From NCBI GenBank assembly GCA_012295275.1, contig CM022669.1, positions 16,872,672 to 16,936,671 on the forward strand: a stretch of DNA of 64,000 bases, given 5' to 3'. The position numbers and the translations under genes were made by a program. This document shows positions 1 through 16,727 of the stretch, in pieces (within the stretch, counting starts at the first letter, position 1; every line of letters starts with the position of its first letter). Below the pieces are notes generated by a model. The model did not search any database. It had not been told where the DNA came from and was given only the letters and a program-made list of their open reading frames with translations. Source of the DNA: Chrysomallon squamiferum. Its lineage: Eukaryota; Mollusca; Gastropoda; Neomphalida; Peltospiridae.

Positions 1-652
1 CAGCTGTACTAGCTGGTGACGCGACTTCTTGGTGCAGTTTTGAAATGTTTGCTTGTCACTTTGTAGATACAGCTTCAGAAGAAAAGAAAACATAAAGAAA
101 TGAAATAAAATAAAATAAAATGAATGTAAAAAAAAAAAAAAAATGGTTGAATCTTGCATGAAAATAAAAATCTTCATATTGTAAATAAACGTAAAAGTAA
201 GTAATGAAATAATGTAAATTTTTCTTTGGGTGTCTAAAATTAACTTAAATAACATAAGATTCATACTCATTCGAGATAAATAACTAAAAATTCCTCAATT
301 TTGTAAATAAAGCAAGTACAAACTCCATATAAATATATATATAATCATTACAGAAATTAGTTTTTGGTCTTGTTTTGTTATTAATTTGTTGGGTTTTAAT
401 TTTTTTTTTTTTTTTTTTAAATGATACAATATATATCATTAATTCCATTTCATATAATGACACTCAGTACTCATTCATGGATAAAAGGATAATATGATCT
501 GTTCACAGAATTCAACATTTAGTTTGCAAACACTCACTCCGGCAGCTTCAGGCAGTGTACATAGCTGAAATGGCTCTCCATACTTTAATGTGGTGCCATC
601 TGGTGATCCATCAGCACTAAATGAAATAATAACAGTAGTAGTAGTAGTAGTA

Positions 653-711
<59 letters not shown>

Positions 712-995
712 AACCATCAGTATAATCATAATAAAAATAGCAGTATTGATGGTTGTTATAAAAGTTAATAATAGTACTAATAATAATTTGACCTTAGCAG
801 CAGCAACAAAAGTAGTAGTAATAGTGGTAGTAGTAGTAATAGTAGTAATAGTAGTAATAGTAATAGTAGTAGTAGTAGTAGTAGTAATAATAATAATAGT
901 AATAGTAGTAGTAGTAGTAATAATAATAGTAGTAGTAGTAGTAATAATAATAATAGTAGTAGTAGTAGTAATAGTAGTAATAGTAGTAATAGTAA

Positions 996-1039
<44 letters not shown>

Positions 1040-2456
1040 ATAGTAATAGTAGTTGTAGCAGTAGTAGTAGATGTTGTAGTAATAACTGTTGTTGACTAAC
1101 ACTGACCTTTTCACAACAAAAGCTGTTCTCAGCACTGATCGACACTTGGTGGTTCCGGAGACTGGGCTTGGCGCCTCTATCTTCTGCGAGAATTTGGAAC
1201 TGTCGGACATGTCGAGTGCCAGCAAGCAGGCGTCGCGTGGTTTCGTGTCCATGGAGTAGACAACCCTGTCTGTATCCTCCTTGCAGAACAGGTTGATCAC
1301 ATCACCAAAGTGTACATATCCATCCCTGGAAATGCTGAGTTCCCACTGGAATTTTATAATAAAAAAATATATATATGTATATATATATATATATATATGA
1401 GGATTGTATACAGTTGGGATGAGGTGACAGCATTTCTCTTCTTTCCCGGTTACTGCACTATCCAATTACTATACTAATTCCAAGACATTTATTTAACTAA
1501 AAATTAAAATTAATTTGATTATTTTCTGTAATGATCCTTGCATATTTTAAAAAACTCCCAATGCTGATATAACATGATATGTTAGACTGATTCCTAAGTA
1601 AAATTTTACATTTTATTATATTTGTCATTTATTAGGCCTTAACAATATCCTATTTTAAATGTAGTAATGCAATTATCAGATATTATTTCAATAATTATCT
1701 TTATTATTGCGTGATGGAAAAACAACATAGACAAATCTACCTGATTAACCTGGACAAAATAAACAATAAACAATGAAAGTTGTTGTTTTTGGGGGATATT
1801 TTATTTTTTTTTTTTTTTTTTTTTTACCTTTTCATTTAGTCTGGCAGCTAGATTTGTATCTTGCTGAATATACAGTTGTCCTTTCTCCCTTTTTTCTAGA
1901 AAGTCCTTCAGCATATCCTAAAATAAAAAAATAATGAAATGAAATAACAAAGTTATAAAATATAATGAGGATTTTACAGGATCATAGGTAATTCATGCAG
2001 TTAATAATAATCATTCATGACTTTCTATTTGTATCAAAAATATACTAACTGTATATATATATAAACTAAAAGAAATTCATAAATCATCTAAACAGGAAAA
2101 GATTCTTCTGATTTTTAAACTGTAAAATCTTTTTAAAGAAGCAACACTGATTTTGTATTTCTGACTGAAATAAATGTTATAAATTAATCATTGACAGATA
2201 ACAGTTCCCAACAAAAAGGTAACAGAAATGATATTTTTAATCATACATTAAAGATTCAGATTATGGTGTTCACAAGCCTGTCATAAGCACAACATGTTAC
2301 AATAATGACAACATGAATAATTGAACATTTATAAACAAACAACAAAATAAATAACATTTATACATATACCGATCATATTAAACTTACTTCTTCCAATGCC
2401 AAGTCTTCATTCCAGTTTCCAACACGAACAGCCGGAGAATACGTTCTTACACTCAT
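1..2456 (-). CDS. CFAP161: Cilia- and flagella-associated protein 161, N-terminal part (five exons, 3' end outside window)
   Basis: Seen: five exons on the minus strand, 2388-2456, 1828-1917, 1107-1345, 538-616 and 1-72, joined by GT-AG introns in agreeing phases (0, 0, 2, 0). They encode the first 183 residues. The start (MSVRTYSPAVRVGNWNED) matches the conserved CFAP161 N-terminus. Later blocks also match: DMLKDFLEKREKGQLYIQ, LSISRDGYVHFGDV, SPDGTTLKYGEPFQL and LYLQSDKQTF. Family knowledge: CFAP161 is a microtubule inner protein of motile cilia and flagella, about 300 residues in vertebrates, so roughly the last 40% lies beyond the left edge. The intron at 617-1106 is packed with AAT/TAG microsatellite, which makes long spurious reading frames of single-residue runs. 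The start ATG faces GOLPH3 about 870 bp away. Confidence 0.9.
635..1079. repeat. (AAT)n and (TAG)n/(TAA)n compound microsatellite inside a CFAP161 intron
   Basis: Trinucleotide runs occupy 635-706 (AAT) and about 808-1079 (TAG mixed with TAA), with a short unique stretch between. They lie wholly inside the intron between the third and fourth CFAP161 coding exons. Reading frames of poly-Ile, poly-Val, poly-Leu or poly-Tyr here are artefacts of the repeat. Confidence 0.9.
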
Positions 2457-3325
2457 GATTTCTTGTCAAAAGTTAATTTTTTGACAACCAGACAGAAACA
2501 ACCAAATCTTCTAGGATAGAATCGTTTACCTTGGCAACAGAACAGTCCTGCAGTTAAAGTTGATTTCCGTAATAAAAAAACAAATAATGTTTATTTGTCT
2601 TATGTTTATTTTAATTATATAATAAATATCGTTTCATATTCAATAATAATAATTCAATATAAATAAATTTATTATAATATAAATATATTTCCGATAATTT
2701 ACAGCGAATGACTTACTAAAGATTATTAACGTTGTTGGTTTAAGACGTCATATATTCCACTGGTCATAGTAGTGTATTAAAACAGGTTTCAGTTTGATCT
2801 AGAAGCCAAGACCAATCTCTGCTACAATTTATTTATTATTTTATTTATGTAATTTTCTTTTGTTTTTCTTTATAGCCAAATAATTATTTTTCGCTTTACT
2901 AACAATTTCTTTTTAAAAATACAGACGATAAATATTTATAAATGCTATGCAGAATTAAGAAAAGAAAACAATTTAATATTATATTACACAATCGGCAAAA
3001 TTAACAAAATGAATACTTTGTGGAAATAATAACAAAAACAATGTTAAAGACTGGAAATATGTGAATAATGTTGTTATTAAACCTATTATTAAAATTTAAA
3101 GATTAAAAGAAAATAAATTCATTTTTTGTTTAGACAAAATATTTTAATATGCACAATTTTGTTGTATTTACTCGTAGTGGAGGATTTTAGACAAAAATAA
3201 ACTGCTGTGAGAAGCGGTATACATTACGAGAATAGGTTTAGAATTGGACGTGTCGGCCATTTTGTATGGGCTATTTGGAAAAGTGCCACTTTTATTTTAT
3301 TTTGTTGTAGTCACATTTTTCTGTA
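2457..3325. promoter_or_regulatory. Shared 5' intergenic region between CFAP161 and GOLPH3 (candidate bidirectional promoter)
   Basis: About 870 bp separate the start codons of two divergently transcribed genes. The sequence is AT-rich and has no convincing TATA box or CpG cluster. The segment nearest GOLPH3 (about 3235-3325) contains GGCCATTTTGTATGGG, which may be promoter or 5'UTR. That it works as a bidirectional promoter is inferred from the layout only. Confidence 0.4.
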
Positions 3326-6061
<2,736 letters not shown>

Positions 6062-6689
6062 AGTGCTCTCAGATCATTATGTGGTGTTCTTTCAGGTTTT
6101 ATTATGATTATTATTACTATTACTATTAATGCTGTATTTGGTTCTTCTTTTCTGTTTTTTTTTTTTTTTTTTTGTCTTTACTTTATTTTAGTGTTTTTTT
6201 CTCTCTGATGTCACACATGGTCTGTACGCAACCTTGTGACTGGAATATGAAGTGTGGGCATTTAAATAGTTGAGCATATTCACTACAGTGGGGGAAATTG
6301 TGCTGGAGATCATGAAATATGGAAAATTATAATCTAAAAGCGAAAAGAGGTTTTTTGCTATAATCTTCTCTAAAATGATTCCAGTATTGATTTTTAGATG
6401 TCTTAATATGCAAAGAATGTAAAAAAAAAAATGGAAATTATAATACTTACAGTACATATGTATATGTATAGTTTGTAAAGCATAGGATAATGATTGGGTT
6501 TTTTTAATTTTTTTTAATTTTTTTAAACAGTTAATTATTGGATATTCAATATCTGAGGAAATGTTTCCATCTGAGTTATATTTTCCTTTCTTAAGAAAAA
6601 GTTAAATATATTTCAACAACAACTGGGAGAATTTACTCATGGTTAAAATGTAAGAATAGATGATTTGTTATATGTCATGCATGAATTTT

Positions 6690-6695
6690 AATAAA
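6690..6695 (+). terminator. Candidate polyadenylation signal of GOLPH3 (AATAAA)
   Basis: The first canonical AATAAA downstream of the GOLPH3 stop codon is about 630 bp into the presumed 3'UTR. Other AATAAA hexamers follow in this AT-rich DNA, so the true site is uncertain. Confidence 0.35.
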
Positions 6696-7366
6696 ACAAT
6701 TTTCATCTGATGGAATTAACAATGTAGATGTTTTATTTATTTTGACATGTTCCTATAGACATGAATGTTAAGTCTATGTGTGTGTATACTTACATATAAA
6801 AATACACATCTGTATATTTGGTCATATAGATTATTTTGTAAATATACCTTGGTGTATGTACATGGCTGTGGATCTGTAACTCTGTAACTATGTGCATGAA
6901 ATATTCTTTCTGATTTTTATGGAAAACTTGTATCATAGGTTGTTGATAATAAATAATAATTATTGTGGATGGAAAAGTATTGGACTTAAATTGTAATATA
7001 GTTCAGTGATGATTTTGTTTTTAGATTTATTATTATTTTATTTATATATATATATTTTTTCCCCTTGATTTATTAACATGTACCAGACAGGAAATAATGA
7101 GTAGTTTAGAACTGAAGATGCAAAGCTATTTGTTCTATGTTGTTATAAGTTTAGAATGCCTGGTTCTCTAGATGACTGTTTAATTTTAATTTAAAATGTA
7201 ACAATACATTTGACGACTGTCACCTACAGTTTAAAAAAATACCTGTAATTTTACAAGACAATATCTTGTTTTTTTTGCATCTTAATTAATAAATTTATTA
7301 TCCTGTCTCATGTTGATGTTTGTTGAATCAGAGAACTGGAAATATTAAGAGGTTTTTGGAGTCTCT

Positions 7367-7399
<33 letters not shown>

Positions 7400-10016
7400 C
7401 TATCACAATACAACTTAATGGGTTTTGTTTTCATGTCATCAGTTAATTTTTGATTAGAAATAAGAATCACAGAATTGGTGATATTGTCATTTTTATTTAT
7501 TAACTTTTTTTTATTATTATTACTTGTTTTATTTTGTTTGATTTTACTATTTAAGTCTGAATATGAAATGATTATTAGCTGTATCAATTAAAACTGAAAT
7601 AATAGATGATAAATTTTTTAGACTTTATTGATGAATTCATATTTCACATTCTCTTTACATTTTAAGGAAAAGTATTCATCTTTTCATAATCATACATACT
7701 AAATGTCAGTGTCTAAACGGGAGATCATTGCTATTTTAAGATGATATCATTGAATAATGATTTTCTATAACCATAAAAGTGATCACATTTTATTTTATTC
7801 TTATTCTTATTATTTTTTAATCAGTACCTTATTTGAACCTTACAGTGCAAATTTAATACACTGATACTTGATTTTAATTTTCTGCTTAACTTAAATTTAC
7901 TCTATAAAGGAAAATAAAATTTCGGTAGTCTAAAAGTTGTATTCTGTTTGTAAATTCAATTTCATAGAATTTAAATTAGTACTTAAATATATCTCATGTT
8001 TATAATTGTTTTTCAGAATCAACACAGAATTATTACATTAATAATTAAAGATTTAGGACTAGTGAACCAGAATCATTCTAAAAACATTTCATTTGTTTGA
8101 AAAAGAACCACCCAAAAGCAAACATTAAAATAAGAGTGGAACAGCAATTGGAAAAGTCTTGAATTTGATTATAGTAAATTATAAATTTATTTTAATGGAA
8201 TTCCTGGGAAGAATTTGAATTCTGTGATTTTAAAATGCAGACTTGAAATATCATGGCATAACTATATAAGTCAGTTAATTTTGAAGGGTATGGTAACAAA
8301 TGTAATCTAAAAAAACAAATAATAAATATAGTTCCATTAATATATTGTGATAGCAAAATTAGTGATTAAATGTGTAGTATATTACAGAACATCTGTTGAA
8401 AATATTGATGTTTTGTTCTGGAAAATTTGTACATTGTTCTGGAAGTGTTTTGGAACTTAATGTGCTGTATTATCTGGAGTAAGGACTGTTCAAATTTGAG
8501 AGATCAATATGTCACCTAGATCTGATTGTGTGTCACTACTACTTTTCTTAATTGCTTTATCAATAAAATAAAATAAAGTAATATCTGGAAAGAAACTCAT
8601 TATCTCGTAATTAATCTATTTATTTATATCTTGCATTTTATAAAAATATTAATTGACAGGTAAGCAAAAAGAATATTTTCTTCTTTCACAGGATGATGTA
8701 AATGAATAAAGGAATTGACCCTCTTTATTATTATTTTTTCATTTTCAGATGTGTTCACAATGTTTTTATCCTATTCAGTTTTTATTCTATTCATATTATA
8801 GTTGATAGAGATGTTTTAAATATATTTGTTTTAAAAGGAAAACTGTTACATTAATTTCAAAGATGTATTATTTTTTAAAATATATGTGTTTTGTTTTGCT
8901 CATTACATTTATGTTCTTTTCATTAGATAATTTATATGAACATGAAAAATAAAAGGGCCAGTTGTGTGCCTCTACTAGAAAAAAGAAAAGAAATCCATTT
9001 GATAAGTTGGTTAATATACCTTTTTAAATAGTTTGGGTATGGTCTGTAGATCAACTATTAATTAAGACTCATTTGTAGTAGTAAATCTGTATTTTATCTC
9101 TTAGGTTATGCTCAGAAGGTGTTTGTGTGTGTGTATCTCGGAATTAATTTATTTTTATTATTATTTTTTTTTTGTATATATTTATACTTCTATAATTTAC
9201 AATGAATTGTTAAATAGAGCAAATTTTACACTTGAGTTTTCTATTGGATATATTTGTTGAAATGTCAGTACTTACGTGTGACAGGTTTTTTCTTTAAGAG
9301 TAGGAATAATAAATACAGAACAAATATCCTTTGCAATTTGAAATATTATATTATTATAACCCTGGAAAAGTTAAACTTAGCCTCCTCTTAGTAAGGAGGT
9401 ATGACTGATAGCAGATCATCACGTCACAGGGCTACAGCTTTTGGGATGGTGCAGTCAAAAGATTCCTTATTGCTAATTGAAATGAATAATCCATTGTGTC
9501 TGCAGCAGTTTTCCTCTGCATGTGAGTGATCATTAACCATGGTTATGTGTAAAACATAACTAGGTAAATGCTTCATGTTTCATTAAATAACATATGTGTT
9601 CCATCATCTTAGTCACTAAATTTTAAGAATATCATTTTCAGCAGATCTTGTTTCTTTTTTATCCTTTTTTTTTTTTTTTTTTATTTTTTTTATTCTTGTT
9701 ATTATTATTTTGTTGTTTTTGTTTATGTGTGTGTGTGTTTATATATTACTATTTTTTTGTTTATTATTATTATTATTTATTTATTTTTTGACATTAATTT
9801 TTATACAAAGGGTAGGTGGGGATAGTTTTTTTCTTATTCTGCACAAAGGGAGGTGGGAAATTATGAGACATGCTTGATGTAATTTTGCATGTCGACAATC
9901 AATCATTTTATTAAACTTTTTCTGGTATTTATTATTTGTTAGTAATATATTAATTCAGTTAGAACGGTTATTGTGACAACTGGAAACTGGTTTTATTTTA
10001 TTTTTTTTTTTTTTTT

Positions 10017-10017
<1 letters not shown>

Positions 10018-10083
<66 letters not shown>

Positions 10084-10084
10084 T
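10018..10084. repeat. (TTA)n microsatellite
   Basis: Perfect or near-perfect ATT/TTA trinucleotide run following a poly-T tract. Confidence 0.9.
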
Positions 10085-10861
10085 ATTATTAATACTAATA
10101 CTTTATTATTATTTACATCATTTTATTAACAAATATTTGTTGTATGTGTGAAAATACGAAAAAGAGAATTACATGTTGGCAAATTAAAATAAAATATATA
10201 TTACTTACAAGTTACTGTATTTTATTATTACTTTATGTTTTTTATTTTATTTTTTTTTTTTTTATTTTTTTTTTTTTATTCTGTTTTTTTTAATATTTTG
10301 CTAAAACACATTCTTTTGTTTACGTAACATATACTGAAGGAAGTTGAATTTTTAAAAAGGAATTGGGTTAGAATCTGACTAGTTATAGAACAATTTCCAA
10401 GTTTTTGAATATTTTTAATACAAATTTTGCATTCTGATTCCTCATTTATAATAATAATGTAAATGTGAAGGAATATTATTTTGTTTAAATTTTGCCATTA
10501 CTCAATCCATCCAACAGTTTGTGCATCTTCTGTTTTGGTAAGATCATGTAGTCAGTAGAGAGTGATGAACTTAATTACTGACATTATTAAGTTGATTACT
10601 TAATATTTTATCAGATTTATTTCATTAATTTGGTAGTTGCTTTATTTTGATGAAATATCTTATTCACGACTTTTAGGGAACAGCTGAAAGCTTGAAATAA
10701 TTAGATACATTTTCCATCCAACATTGTTTATGCATTTATATAGTTACTGTATATTAAAATGTGTTTTGTTAATTTCAGGGGGTTTTTTTTTTTTTTTTTT
10801 TTTATAAGGTTAAATAAGGGGGAAAAACTTGATAACATACCATTTTTTATAGTTCATCTTC

Positions 10862-10901
<40 letters not shown>

Positions 10902-12133
10902 TTATTTCATTCTTGTTGATTTAGCAGTGAAGAATTTTCATCAAAATATAAACTGTAGTTGCTAGTGTCATGGTGTATTTATGTTAGATTAAGGCATATG
11001 GCTGATAAAACACAAGAATTGGCAGATGTGCTGGTATTTTTATTTTTATTGTAAATATCTGTACTTTCAGATTGCAGGAAAGTAAAGAATTATTAACATT
11101 TCTGAATACTTATTGATGTACAGTCTGAAAATCTGGGTTTAGTTGCAGGTGTTGCATGGATTATGGTACATATATACATATGTATATTATATGGATTTAA
11201 GGACATCTAAACAGAAGAGCAAAGATGTTTTCACACACACACACACGCACAGACACATTGATTGATAGAACAGCTCAACTGAGTTCAGGACAAACTGTAT
11301 AATAACTAATCATGATAAAACTAACTAGTTCAATTAAAGAAGTATAAAACAAAATTTCAGTGGTATAGTTTTACAAAAAGTTCAGAGACAACACAAATTA
11401 GCTAACTGAATGAAAAAAAAAATAGAACTTAATTTTATTACAGTTTTTGTTTGTCGTATCTGCCCATCTATATACAGAAGTTTATCTCATGTGTGAAATG
11501 TTTGTGAAACAAGAATGAGACAGTTAACTGTAACAGTTTTGTCCTCTGGGTTAAATTGGTGAACTAGTCACTATGACTGGAAGCAGTACACTTGCATGAG
11601 ATAACATTACAAAACATCTGCTCATTTTACACTGTTTTTCTCACGGTACAGTTTTATTTTATTTAAAAGTAATGATATGAATGAATAAATTCATTTTCTT
11701 AGTGATATAGAATGTTGAACAGACAGGCATACACATGCACGTAATATGATACAATGTTAATGTACTTAAAATTACCATGCTATCATGTTCTTCTATATAG
11801 TTGTTACACAAAATAATCTACTTATCTTTTGACACTTAGTTCCTGTTTTACTCTTGAGCTTTAGAAATGTAGCTAAGAACCATATATGAAAATTAATTTT
11901 GACAACTATTAATATTACATTCATTGTTTACAGATGTCTGTCTGTGCGTGTATGAATGAGTGAGTGAATTGCAGTAATTTAATTCAGTTTACAGTCTTTG
12001 AAACAGGAAATAAAGTGAATTAAAACAACAGAGATTACATCTCTTGTAATATATGGCTGACTAAGATTTTTTTTGGAGGATGTGTATCTAACTGTTGATG
12101 CTCAAAAAGTGCTGATGGAATTTTATTTATTAA

Positions 12134-12177
<44 letters not shown>

Positions 12178-13588
12178 TACATTATAATTAAAGTGGGTTC
12201 ATTGTAGTGTTATTATTATTGTTTTTGTTATTACTATTATTATTAATTTTTGTTTGTTTGTTTGTACATAATTAAATAATGCACATTTTGATTTGGTAAT
12301 TATGGTGTACATAATATGGAGTATAACATAAAAAACATATTCTTGAACTGAAGGTGTTTGTACTTTTTTTTTTTCTTATTTCTCATCTGTAGATTATTTT
12401 CTTTTAATTTCTGCAAGCCAGTCATGTCATCATTATCTGGGAGATGATTATCTGACATGACATGTTCCAACCTTTGCTCTGTGACATTGTGTTTGTTTTC
12501 CTTTCTACAGGAAAGTTTCTCTGTAAGAGAACTAAGTAATGAGGTTCATGGAGATATGACAGTGGGCTTTGCTTTATTGTCATAAGATAAAATAAAAATA
12601 AAAATAATAATATTAAAACTGTACCTGTTACAAAGATGTTGAGCTGTTGTAAATTCATTAATTTTCTGTGATAAATTTCAAATGAAGAGGTTGAAAAAGA
12701 AGAAATAATAATATGGTAAATAAAAAAAAATTAAAGAGACAATGTGCTGAATAATCATGAACATGAAATCAGGAGGAGCAGGGCAAAGCAGCTCTCCAAT
12801 TCAAGCTAAGCAAGAAGAAATTGGTATTTGAGGTTTTGTCTGTATAATTTCAAGGAAATCAATCCTTTATCCAGAGTTTCATTGGAATAATATCTGCATT
12901 ATAATTGTGTTATTCATAAAATAAAATAAAATAAAAACTCGTTTTCAAGGGAAGTAACTCTTAAGAACTAGTGTGTTTATAAGAGTTATCGTTCGTGGAA
13001 TGAAATGCTGCATTTAACGAAGCACTCGATATGTATATGGCATAAACACTTTAATGAGAGAGGATACAAAGAAAATAAAGAGACCAGTGAAGTAGCACTG
13101 ACGGATTCTACTCAAAAATAATAATGCAGGGTTGTAATCATTCTGCTTCTGTTAATTTACCACGGAGAACACGAAGAACCAGAAAGATGGTTCCAATATT
13201 TGTCAGTCATCATTTATATATATATACAGTTTCTTTAATTCTATGATAAATAGTTGTATGTTATTTCTTATAGGCCTGCATATTGAATTATTGGTCCAGA
13301 ATGAATATCTGAAAAACCAGTTTAATTTTTTTATATATATTTTTTTTTTAAATTTTTTTTTTGCTTAAACTTGTATTTCTCTCCTAACTACTCCACCCTG
13401 AGTGAATAAATGAAAAACCAAGTTTTAAACGAACCTAACAATGGCCTGAAACATAAAGAGAAAGGAACAAAAACAATTAGTATTGAGTATACATGTTAAA
13501 CAAACCTGCAGAGGATTTGACACTAACTTGTTCAGAACAGAGAAATTCTGTGATCGTAAGCTAATCTTAATGCTGCAGTCCGCCTGAT

Positions 13589-13745
<157 letters not shown>

Positions 13746-14957
13746 ATTTTGTTGTTGTTTTTGCTGTTATTATTGTTAATATTTAGGAAGACAGATATAT
13801 GGACGAAAGATTGGACAAAGAGTCGAACGTGGTTTATAACGGCAGTGAAATGAAAGGTATGTGTAAAAGGTAGGTTGAAAATATCCGAATTAGGAAGGTA
13901 CACACAAAAGATACATCTGCGGATGTCAGTTCACTATAGGCACGGCTTAAATAACAGGCTTTTAAACAAACATACCTTTCATTTCATTGGAACCGTTTTT
14001 CACGTTTTACAAACGTATCCGGCATTGATGTACCTTGTAGTTTATTCATCTGTTTTATAGCCATACTTTATGAAAACAAGCGTTTTGAAATGTCAGCTAT
14101 TTTTAGATTGTATTGTTTGTCCAATGCACTTTTGTCGGGAATAGTAATTTATGATTTATTTGATGATGAAATAAATAAATCAAACTAAAAATATTAAATA
14201 AATAAAGAAAAAAAAATTCGGTCACTTCACAAATATTCAGAATTTTTTTTTCCGTTGAAAACATTCCAAGGGATATAATTCTTGACTGTACTGAAATGCT
14301 TTCCTCTGTGTGTTTGTGTGTGTGTATGTATGTATGTATCTTTGTCATTGTGTGTGTGTGTGTATTTGTCTCTGTGTGTATGAACATTCTGTTTCACCCG
14401 AACATAACGTTTATTTGATTTAGCTAAGTCGCAATTAATCATTTGATTTAAAAAATATCTTTCCTTTCTGTTTTTATTTATTTATTATTATTAATATTTT
14501 TTCTAATTATAATCTTTAATATAAAAAAAAAAAAAAAAAAAAAGAAGAAGAAAAATAAAATATAAGCCCCCAAATAATAATAATAATTTTTAAAAAGAAA
14601 AAAAGAAAAAGCAATAATAAAACAAGAATCGAAACTACACAGAAAACGATTTTGCATTTCAGCTACTACAACATTTTTAAAAAGCGTGTCTCCATCAACA
14701 ACATCAAAACACGACGCATCCTACACAGATTAGGAAGTAAAACCATGAAGGAATTCACCTTGTCAATGTCCGCTCAAGAATTTCGGCCGATAGTTTGGGA
14801 TTCGCGACGCGGACGAGACTAAAGGCGTACGACAGACTTGTGGCCACCGTTCATCACGTACGGACGCTGCGGATTGACTCGTTTAAGCGGAGTGCGTCGT
14901 AAAATAAACTCGCGAATCACCTGTCTCGACATGGCGGTGTTAGTACGCTCACGCGCC

Positions 14958-14993
14958 TATTTAAGCCGGGAATGTTGACTCAGAACTTCACTG
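14958..14993 (+). promoter_or_regulatory. Core promoter of the chitin deacetylase gene: TATA-like box, AP-1 site and initiator
   Basis: TATTTAAG lies at 14958-14965, followed 32 bp later by an initiator-like TTCACTG (14987-14993, predicted first base 14990). A consensus AP-1 site TGACTCA sits between them at about 14976-14982. The surrounding 14760-15120 is clearly more GC- and CpG-rich than its neighbourhood. Spacing and order are canonical for a focused metazoan promoter. The resulting 5'UTR would be about 350 nt, with or without an intron. Confidence 0.55.
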
Positions 14994-15338
14994 TCTTAGT
15001 TATAATTCGTCGCAGACGCTGTTTGTTAATAGACCTGTGTTTCAAGACGGACTCGTTTGCTGTTTTTGAGAGCCGCATTCGCGATTCGTGACCGAAAGAG
15101 TCGAAAACTTGAAAGGTCTTCGTAAACGGTGATCTTTTAGTTAGCTGGTGAAAAGTTTGTTAGTTTTGAACAATTTCCTTCGACCTTATTTCTGTTTTCA
15201 CGCAGCCATTGTTGTTGTGTAGCTATACCTCCATTTGGAATGTGATTAATATACTTTTCTTTTAAATTAAAAAAAATCAACTCATTATTGTGTTTTTAAG
15301 TTGGATAACTGTGATAGAGAAGAAAACAGGAGAGAAAA

Positions 15339-16727
15339 ATGATGACAAAGGAAGTACTGGGTTCTCCTGCTCTGTTTTCTGCACTGGAACTGCTGCTGGT
15401 GTTGACAATGGTCAGTGCAAACTCTGTGGCGGATCGGTGTACGTCCTACAACTGCAAACTCCCAGACTGCCGATGTCCCGGACACAACGTGCCTGGCGGT
15501 CTCAAACAAGAGGAGGTGCCTCAGATGATTCTCATTACGTTCGACGACGCCGTCAACTGGGACAACTGGGACTTTTATCGAGAGCTGTTTCCACCAGACT
15601 TAAGTCGCGTCAACCCAAATGGCTGTCCGATCTCTACAACCCTTTTCGTGTCCAATAACTTTACAGATTACTGCATGGTAAAGAAGCTTCACGCAAGAGG
15701 GATTGAGATAGCCGACCACAGCGTTACTCATCGACTGCCCCACGAATGGTGGAGCGAAACAGAGGATGATGATTTAGAATATGAGATTCTGAAACAGCGC
15801 GACAATCTGGCTCGGCTGGCTAACATTCCTATTGAGGACATCCGCGGCTGGAGAAGTCCGTTTCTGCAGCCCACGGGAGACACGATGTTTGATATTCTGT
15901 TCAAGAATAATTTCACATACGACGCCACGATGACATATCCTTTTCCCAGAAACCTCTATTCGCCCGTGATGTGGCCGTTCACACTGGATTACTCGTATAC
16001 CTTGGTTTGCAACATCGAACCCTGCCCTAAGAAATCTTACCCAGGTTTGTGGATTATTCCCGTCGTTAATATCATGGATTACAGAGAACATCTTCCGTGC
16101 GCTTACATCGACTTCTGCAAAAACGTTCCACGAAATGAAGACGAGGCTTTCCAGATGCTCTGGAAGAACTTTCTACGAAACTATCGTACAAACCGCGCTC
16201 CTTTGTATGTTAACCTCCATTCAGTGTGGCTGCAGACTAAACACAATTTCGACGCCATGAACGAATTCATTCTTCGCCTGATGTCAATGAACGACACGTA
16301 CATCGTAACTGTAAGCCAGGCCATCGAGTGGATTAAGAATCCCACTCCTATAAACGAACTGAAAAACTTTAAGGCTTGGAGCTGTGTCAAAGAGCCCAAC
16401 AGAGAGGACAAAGCGTTTTGCTCGTTCACTTTTAAACCCATCGTAACGAGCAAATCGCCGGAAACAACAACTCAGAATGACCGCAGAGACAAACAGCCAA
16501 ACAAGAAAGACGCCGTGGTTGACAAAAACTCTTTAGACGATACAGAAAAGAGACTGTCTAACGTGAAAGACCACGAAGAACACGACCATCATAACGAGAA
16601 AAGACGAAAACATCGACCTTGGTTTCTGAAGAATTCTGCATCCGGTGATTCGCAATTTACGTCAGTTTTATCTTTATTATGCTTACTGTCATCTTATGTG
16701 AATATTCTTATATATCAGAATTTATAA
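15339..16727 (+). CDS. Chitin deacetylase-like protein (CE4/NodB polysaccharide deacetylase), secreted, probably GPI-anchored
   Basis: Seen: one uninterrupted 462-residue frame. Residues 1-28 form a signal peptide. Next is a short cysteine cluster (CTSYNCKLPDCRCPG, 34-48) of the kind that precedes animal chitin deacetylase domains. The NodB-type domain (about 62-335) has all the metal and catalytic motifs: TFDDA (67-71; Asp69 presumed general base, Asp70 metal ligand), DHSVTH (126-131; His127 and His131 metal ligands), RSPF (172-175) and the late NLHSVW motif (292-297). Residues 370-430 are a charged, His-rich linker. Residues 440-459 are hydrophobic and end the protein, which suggests a GPI signal or membrane anchor. 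Family role: removes acetyl groups from chitin, in molluscs plausibly in shell matrix, radula or gut. The gene is intronless in its coding part. The start is the first of two adjacent Met codons. Confidence 0.93.
   Translation: MMTKEVLGSPALFSALELLLVLTMVSANSVADRCTSYNCKLPDCRCPGHNVPGGLKQEEVPQMILITFDDAVNWDNWDFYRELFPPDLSRVNPNGCPISTTLFVSNNFTDYCMVKKLHARGIEIADHSVTHRLPHEWWSETEDDDLEYEILKQRDNLARLANIPIEDIRGWRSPFLQPTGDTMFDILFKNNFTYDATMTYPFPRNLYSPVMWPFTLDYSYTLVCNIEPCPKKSYPGLWIIPVVNIMDYREHLPCAYIDFCKNVPRNEDEAFQMLWKNFLRNYRTNRAPLYVNLHSVWLQTKHNFDAMNEFILRLMSMNDTYIVTVSQAIEWIKNPTPINELKNFKAWSCVKEPNREDKAFCSFTFKPIVTSKSPETTTQNDRRDKQPNKKDAVVDKNSLDDTEKRLSNVKDHEEHDHHNEKRRKHRPWFLKNSASGDSQFTSVLSLLCLLSSYVNILIYQNL

Noticed and set aside
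590-1145. Long frames of poly-Val/Ile, poly-Leu or poly-Tyr on both strands
   Set aside because: They are translations of the AAT/TAG microsatellite inside a CFAP161 intron; the true exons are on either side.
15290-15658. Plus-strand 122-codon frame overlapping the start of the chitin deacetylase
   Set aside because: An out-of-frame shadow of the deacetylase coding sequence, without domain similarity.
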